From Allorhodopirellula heiligendammensis (lineage in GTDB: Bacteria; Planctomycetota; Planctomycetia; Pirellulales; Pirellulaceae): a stretch of DNA of 64,000 bases. Made by a program: the position numbers and the translations under genes. The notes under the pieces are model-generated. The model was not told the origin of the DNA and searched no databases. It worked only from the letters and a program-made list of their open reading frames with translations. Below are positions 53,847 to 62,726 of this stretch, piece by piece. Each line of letters starts with the position of its first letter. Position 1 is the first letter of the stretch. The stretch is from NCBI RefSeq assembly GCF_007860105.1, contig NZ_SJPU01000004.1, positions 62,001 through 126,000 of the forward strand, in the 5' to 3' direction.

Positions 53847-56630
53847 TTGCCAAGGGTTCCATTGTTTTCCTCACTGCGAAATGTTTGCCTATGGACTTCC
53901 GCTGTTTTGATGGTGGCGATTCCAATCATGTTGGCGGTCGATTTCGGCGGAATCTATCACTGGAGTCAATACCTGGCAGCGATCGGAATATTGCTGGCGA
54001 CGTTTTTGGCGTTACCGGGATTGACTGACAACACGGCCTCGACTGGCGTTCGCCAGCATGCGATTTTATTGCCGTTGGGACTGTTAGCCTGTTGGGCTTG
54101 TGTGCAGAGTCACTCGATGCCGGCAAGCGTGGTGACGTGGCTGAGTCCGGGGTCGTACGCGGCTTACACAGAATGGCTGGATGGATATCGCACCGGTGCC
54201 GAGGTTCCAGGATCGCATCGGGCTGACCTGATCTCACTATCCGTCTCGCCCTACGACACCGCACATGCTGCTGCGGTGCTGGTACTGCTGCTACCTTTGT
54301 GCTGGGCAGGATCCATCGTCTTCCATGCCCGCTCACGATTGAAGATGCTGCTCAGCGCCGTTGCGATTGCGGGAGCCAGCGTTGCGATCTTGGGGGTTTA
54401 CCGAAAACTCGATCCCACGGCTGACCTCTGGATATTCCAACCGAGACCGCACTCTTTCGGAGGATTTGTCAATCGGAACAATGCGGCGTTGATGTTGAAT
54501 TTTGGGATGGCTGCTAGTCTGGGATTGCTGTCCTGGCGGATGATGGCTTTGCACCAAATCGAACTGGATACTCCGGAGTTCGAATTCAATGATTTATTCT
54601 CGTTGATCACAGATCGAGAATCCATGGTCGGGCTTCTTTCGGCGACCACGTGCATGGCAGGATTGCTGATCAATGGATCGCGTGGAGGACTGGTCGCGGC
54701 ATTGTTCGGGATGACGCTGGCGTTCGGTTACGTTCGCCCTCGTCGTGGTCTGATCAGCCTCCCCATTCTGATGGTCGTGCTGGCGATCTCCGTCACGATC
54801 TTGATTACGCCGATGGATTTGAACCTCGAGTCACTACAGCGTTGGGAAGTATTTTCCCGTCATGCCGATACGCTCCAAAGTGACGGGCGAATACTTCACT
54901 GGCAGGACGGCTGGCGCGCCGCCAGGGCATACTTGCCAGGGGGCGCCGGACTGTCCACCTACGCCTACGCTTACCTGCCGTATCAGCATTACTCGCCAAG
55001 TGCGTGGTACGAACACGCCGACAATCTGTGGTTGGAGACGCTTGTTGAAACCGGGCTGGTCGGTGTGGCCGTCGGTGTCATGCTTCTAGCTCTGTTATTG
55101 GTGTCATTAAAACGCTTGTCGGCGTCTGTAGATCCGCTCGATCAGGGCATCCGAGTCGCGGGATGGTATGCGATCGCGGCCATCTTGGTCTCTCAGTTTT
55201 TCGACTATGGTTTGGCCCTGCCGGCGAACCTGATCATCGCAGTTCTCCTTGGCACTGCGATCATTTCCCGCGACACAGCGAATGGTGGTGGCAGTTCAAG
55301 TTGGACCTCCATGTTTACATCGTATCATGACGATCGACTCCATGACGACGCAGCATTTGAGAGCCCACCGGAACCCGTGCCGTCAGCGGGCGTACGTGGA
55401 TGGGTTGCGAGGCAAGGCGGGTCCTTCACTCGCGTGTCGTCATTTGTTCTGGCCGTAGCGATGGTTGCCCTCGCGATTTTCGTCCTGCCCGGCTTGAAGC
55501 AGGACGCGATCACCGATTCGATGCTCAGCAGATTGAATCAAGAGTACTCGCAGTGGCAGCTCAATCCTAATTCCCTCGCGAAAATGGAGGAGGTGCTCAG
55601 CCAACGGGTGACTGCTGATCCTTCGCCGTTGCTGCTGATGCGATTGAGTAAGGTCCAGCGAGATCGCGCGCACATCGCCGAAACTCAGGAGTGGCGTCCG
55701 CAGTCCAATGTGCAGATGCGTGAAATTTACCAGCAAACGGACTTGCGGAATCGCCAGCGTCCATACCCTCCGAACACCACTACGCAGCGGTTGGAGTCAA
55801 TGTCAAGTTGGCAGCATTACACAGATGCCTGGGATACAAGCATCGATGCTCTGCAGATCTGCCCACTCGCCCAGACACCACGTGGCAGTCTGATGAGGCT
55901 GTCGACGATCATCGCCAGCGGCGCCGCCAATGGGAATATCGCGTCTTCGGAACTGGACGTCGTCGCTCACAAAGCTGCTCAGCAACTGCTCATTTTCTAT
56001 AACGGAAATTCGATGCGACAGTTTGCATTGGGACAATCGTCGATCGCGCGTGGAGACTTTGACACTGCGGCAATGGGGCTCCGCTCTGCAGTGGAGACAG
56101 ACCACCAATTCACTCCGCGCGTGATGGAATTGCTGCGAGCAACGCCGCAACTCAACATTGCCGACGTTATCCCAGACAATTCCGAGGCGATGCGATTGGC
56201 AGCATCAGACGCGCTGCAGTGGGACCAACCCGATCTTCAGTTTCTCCGCCACGCGCTCACTGTCATTCATTGCGATGATGGCGAGTCAATGGGTCAACGA
56301 GCGGCATGCCAAGCGCTGTTAGGGCGGATACACTTTGTGTTAGATAATACCAGCGATGGCCAGGAGCATTACCGACAAGCCATCCGTCTGGCACCGCACG
56401 AAGCAGATTATCGAGTCGAGTATATCGACCGGCTATTGCAACGAAACCTCAAGGAGGACGCTCTCCAACAGGCGCGACTGGGGCGTCAGAGCATAACCGA
56501 CGATCCACGGTTCCAAGAGTTCGTGGATCAGATTGCCAAGTCCGAACGAACGCAAACGCCACCACCCGATGCGGCTCCGGCAATCGACCGCAGCAAACTC
56601 GACGCACTCTTAGAGGCGACGCCGCGATAA
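53847..56630 (+). CDS. O-antigen ligase/polymerase-like membrane protein with C-terminal TPRs
   Basis: The product has 927 residues if started at TTG 53847; TTG 53862, with AAGGG upstream, is an alternative. About ten to twelve membrane helices fill residues 10-470. The Wzy/WaaL signature region is present: INGSRGGLVAALFGM, then GWRAARAYLPGGAGLSTYAY and EHADNLWLETLVETGLVGV. A further helix lies near 530-550. The rest (about 560-927) is soluble and helical with TPR-like repeats (RIHFVLDNTSDGQEHYRQAI, EADYRVEYIDRLLQRNLKED). It probably ligates or polymerises surface glycan. It is convergent with the dockerin gene, 58 bases away. Confidence 0.88.
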   Translation: MPRVPLFSSLRNVCLWTSAVLMVAIPIMLAVDFGGIYHWSQYLAAIGILLATFLALPGLTDNTASTGVRQHAILLPLGLLACWACVQSHSMPASVVTWLSPGSYAAYTEWLDGYRTGAEVPGSHRADLISLSVSPYDTAHAAAVLVLLLPLCWAGSIVFHARSRLKMLLSAVAIAGASVAILGVYRKLDPTADLWIFQPRPHSFGGFVNRNNAALMLNFGMAASLGLLSWRMMALHQIELDTPEFEFNDLFSLITDRESMVGLLSATTCMAGLLINGSRGGLVAALFGMTLAFGYVRPRRGLISLPILMVVLAISVTILITPMDLNLESLQRWEVFSRHADTLQSDGRILHWQDGWRAARAYLPGGAGLSTYAYAYLPYQHYSPSAWYEHADNLWLETLVETGLVGVAVGVMLLALLLVSLKRLSASVDPLDQGIRVAGWYAIAAILVSQFFDYGLALPANLIIAVLLGTAIISRDTANGGGSSSWTSMFTSYHDDRLHDDAAFESPPEPVPSAGVRGWVARQGGSFTRVSSFVLAVAMVALAIFVLPGLKQDAITDSMLSRLNQEYSQWQLNPNSLAKMEEVLSQRVTADPSPLLLMRLSKVQRDRAHIAETQEWRPQSNVQMREIYQQTDLRNRQRPYPPNTTTQRLESMSSWQHYTDAWDTSIDALQICPLAQTPRGSLMRLSTIIASGAANGNIASSELDVVAHKAAQQLLIFYNGNSMRQFALGQSSIARGDFDTAAMGLRSAVETDHQFTPRVMELLRATPQLNIADVIPDNSEAMRLAASDALQWDQPDLQFLRHALTVIHCDDGESMGQRAACQALLGRIHFVLDNTSDGQEHYRQAIRLAPHEADYRVEYIDRLLQRNLKEDALQQARLGRQSITDDPRFQEFVDQIAKSERTQTPPPDAAPAIDRSKLDALLEATPR

Positions 56631-56688
56631 ACTGCTATACGACTTCGTTCCGCAGATGGTGAGCGTGGCCACTGAGGTCGCGCAAAGA

Positions 56689-59600
56689 TTAACCCAGCAG
56701 GTCGATCTCCGATTCGCCAAACACCTCGTCGGCACGCGTTGCGTCGTCACGCATACGAGGTGTGTCCACGGAGATCACCGCGACCGCCTCGTCAATCGAT
56801 TCCTGAGCCGAACTATCGACGGCCTTCGCGCTGATAGCATCAACTAAGCTCGCGATCGCAAAATCCTGAGGTATGGCTCGCTGCCGTGGAGAGATGGGCG
56901 GTGCCTGCAGAGGAACGGGGACGTCCGACTCTTTCGCAATGCGTTTGGACGCCTTGGAGTTTCCGGAGCCAGCGTCGGGTTCCCCACTTGGTTCATTGCC
57001 TACCGTACCCGTGGTGCTCGTGCTAATTGCGTTGAGCTCATTGATGACCAACAGAGCATCGAGAGACGTTACGAATCCATCGCTGTTGACATCGTACCCG
57101 TACGACGGGTCGCCCTCTCCCACTGGACCAGCACCGTAAGCATTGAGATAGTTGATAATCGCTAGCGCATCGACGGCTGTAACGCCTTCATCTCGATTAA
57201 CATCCTCAGGGTAGCTGCCATTGTGAAACGGCGTTGCGTGTCCGACGACAGCGATCACAAACTCCTCGGTGACCCCATCGGCGCCGCCAGTGATCGGCGT
57301 AGCCGTGATTTCCACTAGAATCTCATCATCAAGACCAGGCGTCCGCTCGATGAAAGTGTTATCGGCAAGTCTGAGCGTCGAGCCCTCGATCACGAACCGG
57401 GCGTCGTTTACCGTCAACGAATGACCGTTCGCCGCTGGATTACCGTCGACCGTTAGCTCGCCAACGACAGCAGCGACCTCGAGTTCATTGACGGTCTGAT
57501 TGCTGAGTTCCAGGTTCTCAGGAGTTTCAGCTTGGTCGAGCACGGTGATCGTAATCGCCTTAGTAAATGAATCCTCATCGTGCTCGGCGGTGACATTCAC
57601 CGTGACGGTCAGGGTCGCTTCATAGTCGAGCGCCACACCATCTTTCAGCTTCAGTCCGCGATTGACGATTTCGAAGCGATCATCGTCCACGCTTAAATCA
57701 TGTGACTGCCCGACATCTTGATCGATAACACCCAGCGCCGTGATCGATTCACCGGGAGAATTTTCGTTCACCGTGGCATCATCAGGCGTAATGTCCGTGA
57801 TGGGATCGTCCTCATCCAATACCGAAATGGCAGTGAGAAACTCGAGTTTGCCCCCACTATCGGGGTCGTCCACACTGACAATCAGCGGAATCAACCATTC
57901 CGTTTCGGCGTCGAGAGGTTCTGGGCCGACGAAGTAGATCTTCAGGTCAACGACTTGAAAACGTTCATCAGGGACGCGATTAAGATCGAGAATTTGAACG
58001 CCGAAATGGTTGACCGCATCGACATCAATGACCCCGACAATGCCGATCGGTGAAGAACCGCCTGCGATGCCCGGTGGCAAATTCTCGGGCACGGGATCGA
58101 TTCCCGCGGTCACCCCAGAGGGAACATCTGGGACAGGCGTCACATTGATGGTGACCGGTGTCTCAGTGAAATCGCGACCATCACCGACGAGCACCCACAG
58201 CGAATCGGTGCCCTCAAAATTTTCGTCCGGCGTGTATTCAATCTGGCCATCGGGCCCGATCGTCGCGACCCCAAACTCAGGTGGATAGAGCGGCAAAATA
58301 ATGAGTTCGTCATCCCCGTCCGTTGCACTGGGCAGTGGCACTGAAAACACGGTGTCTTCCGCTCCCGAGATGACGGGCGTCTCGGCGTAAGCGGGTGCGT
58401 CGTTGGAACCAATCAACTGAACCCCAAATGCGATTGGCTCGGCCTGGCCGCCCGCAACGGTCACCCGCGCTGCGGCCGGTTTGCGAAGTGAGAGTTGCAC
58501 CAGTCCCGCGGCGCCGGTGAGCACGACTGAACGCATGCTGTCATCGAGAGCCAGCGAATGCAAGTCGTCCAATGCCGATAAATCGATCGGTAGGTCGGCG
58601 AACACCGCTCCGGTTTCGCTATCAATTAATCGTAAACCGCTATCGAGAGTTGAACCGTCATCGTCAAAGGAACGCGGTGAACGGGTAACCAGCAATCCTC
58701 GGTTGGCATCGATTGCGGCGACCGGTTCGGTATCGTCAACGGAGTATAGCATCGCCAAGTTATTGTCGACGTCATACACCGAGAGGTTGTCGCCAGTCCG
58801 CAGCACGAGCAAGCCGGCCTGGTCGCTGAATGCCACCACTTCACTGGCGCCACTGACGACGATGGGTTCGCCTAGCATGGATGCAGCGGAATTGCTCCAA
58901 AAACTGATGGCGAGCGACTGGGTCATCCCACCTTCTCCATCATCCACTACCGACGCCTCGCTGATCACGCTTCGCGTCGGACCATCATCGCTCCGCGGGG
59001 TGGAGTCGCCCGTAACGACTGCGTCCGAACCGACGATCACGCCAGTTGCCGAAATCGTTCCACCCGCTGCATCGAACGCCCACAATTCGCCCTGTTCTTC
59101 AGAATCACTCAGGCCCGCGACCATGACCCCGCGTCCCAGGTCATCACCGCCGGCGGAATGAACAGCACTCTCTGATCCGGTGGCGCCCAGCGCGGCGGAA
59201 CCAGCGAGGGCATCGTCGAGAATCCATGCCTGGCCACCGTCGCTCGTATTCGCAAACACCACCAAGGAACCATCAGCCAGCCGCACGATTTGCGTGATCT
59301 CGCCACCCACATCGTAAGGTTCCGAGAGCGTGCCATCCGCAGCGATCGTTTGCAAACTCGCGCCGCTGGCAAGCACCGCCGGGGCGGTCCGTTCACTATC
59401 GGTGCCGGCGTCGAGCTTGATCGCGGGAACCGCTGCGATCACATCTGTCCGCATCACCGCGTCATGCAGCAAAATCGCGGAGGATGGTGTCGTTTGAACT
59501 TGGCTGTTTGTGCCGCTGAACAATCGCACGGCGTAGTCACCGTCGGGCAAATTGTCAATCGAGAACGATCCTCCCGCACCCGTCAGAGCGAACGGCTCAC

Positions 59601-59793
59601 CCTGGTCCATCTTCGAGTTGTCGTTCTGGTCGACGTAGACGAGACGTTTTTCTAATCCGACTTCCTCGGAATCTCGCCGGAGCGAATCGTTCGCATCATG
59701 GAATACACTCCCCACCAGCGCGGCCAACACGCGTCGATCATCGAGCACTTGGAGAGAAAGGCGTCGCGTGGTGCGGTGAAGATGACGTGGCAT
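56689..59793 (-). CDS. Large surface protein with cadherin-like domains and dockerin
   Basis: The product has 1034 residues. The N-terminus (RRLSLQVLDDRRVLAA) is the planctomycete leader motif of surface proteins. An SdrD B-like domain comes first (GSVFHDANDSLRRDSEEVGL, DNLPDGDYAVRLF), then a long beta-rich region with a propeller-like part, a cadherin/VCBS-like tract (about 480-850: DGQIEYTPDENFEGTDSLWV, DDATVNENSPGE, LDYEATLTVTVNV), and a type I dockerin with two Ca-binding segments (DVNRDEGVTAVDALAIINYL and DVNSDGFVTSLDALLVINEL, about 862-920). A low-complexity tail of 110 residues ends it. It is probably an exported adhesion or matrix protein. The dockerin may bind a cohesin elsewhere in the genome. 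Confidence 0.92.
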   Translation of the reverse strand: MPRHLHRTTRRLSLQVLDDRRVLAALVGSVFHDANDSLRRDSEEVGLEKRLVYVDQNDNSKMDQGEPFALTGAGGSFSIDNLPDGDYAVRLFSGTNSQVQTTPSSAILLHDAVMRTDVIAAVPAIKLDAGTDSERTAPAVLASGASLQTIAADGTLSEPYDVGGEITQIVRLADGSLVVFANTSDGGQAWILDDALAGSAALGATGSESAVHSAGGDDLGRGVMVAGLSDSEEQGELWAFDAAGGTISATGVIVGSDAVVTGDSTPRSDDGPTRSVISEASVVDDGEGGMTQSLAISFWSNSAASMLGEPIVVSGASEVVAFSDQAGLLVLRTGDNLSVYDVDNNLAMLYSVDDTEPVAAIDANRGLLVTRSPRSFDDDGSTLDSGLRLIDSETGAVFADLPIDLSALDDLHSLALDDSMRSVVLTGAAGLVQLSLRKPAAARVTVAGGQAEPIAFGVQLIGSNDAPAYAETPVISGAEDTVFSVPLPSATDGDDELIILPLYPPEFGVATIGPDGQIEYTPDENFEGTDSLWVLVGDGRDFTETPVTINVTPVPDVPSGVTAGIDPVPENLPPGIAGGSSPIGIVGVIDVDAVNHFGVQILDLNRVPDERFQVVDLKIYFVGPEPLDAETEWLIPLIVSVDDPDSGGKLEFLTAISVLDEDDPITDITPDDATVNENSPGESITALGVIDQDVGQSHDLSVDDDRFEIVNRGLKLKDGVALDYEATLTVTVNVTAEHDEDSFTKAITITVLDQAETPENLELSNQTVNELEVAAVVGELTVDGNPAANGHSLTVNDARFVIEGSTLRLADNTFIERTPGLDDEILVEITATPITGGADGVTEEFVIAVVGHATPFHNGSYPEDVNRDEGVTAVDALAIINYLNAYGAGPVGEGDPSYGYDVNSDGFVTSLDALLVINELNAISTSTTGTVGNEPSGEPDAGSGNSKASKRIAKESDVPVPLQAPPISPRQRAIPQDFAIASLVDAISAKAVDSSAQESIDEAVAVISVDTPRMRDDATRADEVFGESEIDLLG

Positions 59794-60078
59794 GAAATCT
59801 GGAACTTAAAAATCGCGTAGATAAAAGGTTGCCGGTGGTCGTATCCACATCATGCGGCGGGGCGACCGGTTACCCAAAATGAACGTTTACACCCGCAGAC
59901 TACGACGCCGGCGGAGGAGAAAAAGTTCCCTCCGTGGGGGGAAACCCGCTCAAAAATGCTCGTCTGTCGGTTTGGATTGGCTTATTATGAACGCTGCATT
60001 GCGAAAAAAGTTACTGAAAATTCAAACAATGCTGTCATTTTTGCGCTTTTTTGCCTCATTTTGACCAGAGATTAGCAC
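59794..60078. other. Divergent region with a GC hairpin and an AT-rich tract
   Basis: A perfect-looking hairpin lies at 59926-59943 (TTCCCTCC facing GGGGGGAA, one G-T pair, two-base turn). Next, 59994-60066 is notably AT-rich with long A and T runs, unlike the surrounding sequence. The region must hold promoters for the dockerin gene and the acidic secreted protein. Confidence 0.45.
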
Positions 60079-61746
60079 ATGTTATTTCCTGCCACCCGCT
60101 ACCGATTGATTGAATTCAACCGTTGGGAACTGCCGTTCCATCCGCTTGCCTGTGGGGCCTCCCGCGTGGTGCGGCCGCTAATCGGCTGGATGCTGCCCGT
60201 TATGATCGCCGGGGCGGTGGTAGCGTTGTCGTCGGGGACATCGCTCGGGCAAGGCCCCGATGAATCGCCTAGCACATCGGCCTACGAGAGTGGCTATGAG
60301 AGTGAGTACGACGATGGCGGCTACGACAGTGAAATGGGCACGACGCCGGCAAAGCCCGCGGCAAATTTGACGACGGGTCCCACCCCCATGTCCATCTTTC
60401 AGTTGATTCAACCCGATTGGAAGCCGCTTCGCCAAGAGATCGCCCGCGTATTGGCCCCGTCGGCGACACCATCAACACCCCCGATTACCGGTCCTCAGCT
60501 GCGCAATGAAGCGAATGTTGCGATGCGTTACGGCAATCTTCCACTCGCCCGGGATCTGTATTTCGGGTTCCTGGCTCGCGGGGGAGAAGAATCAAAAGAG
60601 GATCTCAACAGTTTGAAGTTTAGTAACTACTTCCGCCGCCCCGTGTGGCAAATCCGGTGGGGGGTCTCCCTCGGACTTCACGGTGACACCGACGTGACGG
60701 ACTTCGCTCCCATCAAGGCCGATGCCGCTGCCGGAATGGGCGGAATGGATTCAGGCATGGAAATGTCGAGCGATTATGAGTCGGATTCCTTCAACGGGGA
60801 GGGGGGGCCGGGCTCATCAAGCGTTGCGGAATTATCCGGGTCACCGAGTTCATCGAGTTCGTACGATGACTATGAAAATATGGAGATGGACAGCGGATCC
60901 AGTTCCCAGGGCGCCCCACGGTACGATAGCAACGGGCGTCTGATCAGTCCAAATGCCGCAGCTGCTGCGGCTCCCCAGGCACAAATGACCGATCCGAACA
61001 TTAGTGATCGGTTCGAAGAACTAATGGGGTATGTGGCGACCACTGTCAAGGAATCCATGCAGACGCGAATGGCGAGCGGTCAATTTGGCCTCGCCCTCGC
61101 CAACGTAGACCTGGAAGCAACCGACCAGGGTGATACGGTCGAAGGCGATTATGTCCAACCCAGTGAGCCTCGCATGTGGATCTCAAACGTCGTATATCTC
61201 GGGGAGGGGAGCACTCAAGAAATGTCCAAAGCGGCTGCGACACAGGGAATCGAACTCTTGCTGCACTTCGACGTTGGCTTGAAAGAAGTACGCAATAGCA
61301 CGCCCCAAAATTCCACTCGTGTCAAAGTGATCGACGGCCGCAGCGGCCGCACCCTGATCACTTCCAGCGAGATGGATAATCGCGAACTCCAAAGGCTACT
61401 GCAGACCAAACGCGCCACCGCCGAGAGCTACGTCAACGGGGCATTGGAAAAGTTCTGGAGCGTCCTGGACAGCAAACTCAGCGTCGAGCCGTTCCCCAAG
61501 CTCACCCCCGAAGTGGCGAGGCGCCGCGTGACAGGCGTGTTGGGGGATTCCTCTTTCACGCTGCTGCGCAAACTTGCCGAAATTCAGTATATGGGAGCTC
61601 AGGGATGGCTCACGGCGGAAGAAGTTGAGCAGGCCTACGCAATCGCGGCTGGCTCCGACGGGATGACAATCCTGTATGGCTCACCGACGGACGCCATCAG
61701 TACAGTCCATGACATCGCGAAGCGGTCGGCAGTGAGAACGCCTTGA
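60079..61746 (+). CDS. Acidic, Ser/Tyr-rich exported protein of unknown function
   Basis: The product has 555 residues. A hydrophobic segment at about 36-62 (LIGWMLPVMIAGAVVALSSG, then LGQ) looks like a signal peptide after a long N-terminal region. An acidic Tyr/Ser/Asp-rich tract follows (YESGYESEYDDGGYDSEMG at about 71-90), with a second low-complexity tract at about 218-285 rich in Met, Ser and Asp. The flanking folded parts (NEANVAMRYGNLPLARDLYF; NVVYLGEGSTQEMSKAAATQ) are conserved-looking but unrecognised. It forms a run with the LRR and kinase genes, overlapping or abutting them, so a shared role with that kinase is likely. Its function is unknown. Confidence 0.78.
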   Translation: MLFPATRYRLIEFNRWELPFHPLACGASRVVRPLIGWMLPVMIAGAVVALSSGTSLGQGPDESPSTSAYESGYESEYDDGGYDSEMGTTPAKPAANLTTGPTPMSIFQLIQPDWKPLRQEIARVLAPSATPSTPPITGPQLRNEANVAMRYGNLPLARDLYFGFLARGGEESKEDLNSLKFSNYFRRPVWQIRWGVSLGLHGDTDVTDFAPIKADAAAGMGGMDSGMEMSSDYESDSFNGEGGPGSSSVAELSGSPSSSSSYDDYENMEMDSGSSSQGAPRYDSNGRLISPNAAAAAAPQAQMTDPNISDRFEELMGYVATTVKESMQTRMASGQFGLALANVDLEATDQGDTVEGDYVQPSEPRMWISNVVYLGEGSTQEMSKAAATQGIELLLHFDVGLKEVRNSTPQNSTRVKVIDGRSGRTLITSSEMDNRELQRLLQTKRATAESYVNGALEKFWSVLDSKLSVEPFPKLTPEVARRRVTGVLGDSSFTLLRKLAEIQYMGAQGWLTAEEVEQAYAIAAGSDGMTILYGSPTDAISTVHDIAKRSAVRTP

Positions 61747-61817
61747 AAGTGTTTTTTGACTATCATGGGCGGACAACTCTGATCTGTCTTCTTCGCCCTC
61801 GCAGTCTCCTTGAGAAT

Positions 61818-62726
61818 ATGGTCTCGCTCGTGTTCCGCTTGTCTACCCTCAGCTTCGCTGTCGCGGCGTTCGTGTGCTCGATGAGCCACACGAGCAATCC
61901 CGCGTTGGCACAAACGCCGGAGTCCGGTTCGATCTTTACCGATCCGGCATTAGAAGCGGCAGTCCGTGCCCACGTCTTCGCCAAACGCCACGGTAATGAA
62001 CCGTTGACTGTCGACGACGTTGCGGAGATTTCACGCGTCGTGGCCCCGCAGCAGGGAATCCGCAGTCTGGAGGGGTTGCAACACTGTCGGTCATTGATGT
62101 TGGTCGACTTGGCGGGTAACGAAATCAGCGATCTCGCGCCGCTAGCGAAACTGAACAAATTGCAGAGTGTGACGCTGGCAGGAAACCGCATTGAGAGCAT
62201 TGCGGCACTGGAACCGCTGACTAGGATTCAGTTACTCGATCTCTCCGGGAACGACGTGGCGCAGCTGGAGCCGATTCGCAACATGAAGAATATGCGAACC
62301 CTCTATCTCGCCGATAATCAGCTCGAAAATATTTCCGCGATCGCCGAGTTGCAAAAGATCAGTGCCTTGGATCTCGCCGGCAACCCAATCGTCGATTTGT
62401 CACCTGTGTCAAGTTTGGGTTGGCTGACGACGCTAGAGATCTCAGATTGCCAAGTGCGGTCGCTGTCACCACTGGGCAACTTGACCAAATTAGCGATGCT
62501 AATCATGCCCAATAATCCGATTGATTCGCTCGACCCCATCCTCAAAATGTGTGTTGAAGATGCCGGCTCAAATCGACGATTTGCACCCTACCTGAAGATC
62601 TATCTCGATTTGCAGTCAGACAAGGCGTCCGCCTGGCAGGGGGCTATTGAAAAACTAAAAGCAGTCGGCGTGTCGGTTCATGACTATCGTCGACCCACTA
62701 CATCGAAATCAACACACTCGCCATGA
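61818..62726 (+). CDS. Exported leucine-rich repeat protein
   Basis: ATG 61818 is chosen because a clean signal peptide begins there (VFRLSTLSFAVAAFVCS, cut at ALAQ); TTG 61743, overlapping the upstream stop, is the alternative. The product has 302 residues. Six to seven 22-residue LRRs of the SDS22/internalin type follow (LMLVDLAGNEISDLAPLAKL, LQSVTLAGNRIESIAALEPL, LYLADNQLENISAIAEL). The capping C-terminus has no known domain. It should act outside the cell membrane as a binding protein. Its stop overlaps the next kinase start as ATGA, so the two are translationally coupled. Confidence 0.88.
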   Translation: MVSLVFRLSTLSFAVAAFVCSMSHTSNPALAQTPESGSIFTDPALEAAVRAHVFAKRHGNEPLTVDDVAEISRVVAPQQGIRSLEGLQHCRSLMLVDLAGNEISDLAPLAKLNKLQSVTLAGNRIESIAALEPLTRIQLLDLSGNDVAQLEPIRNMKNMRTLYLADNQLENISAIAELQKISALDLAGNPIVDLSPVSSLGWLTTLEISDCQVRSLSPLGNLTKLAMLIMPNNPIDSLDPILKMCVEDAGSNRRFAPYLKIYLDLQSDKASAWQGAIEKLKAVGVSVHDYRRPTTSKSTHSP

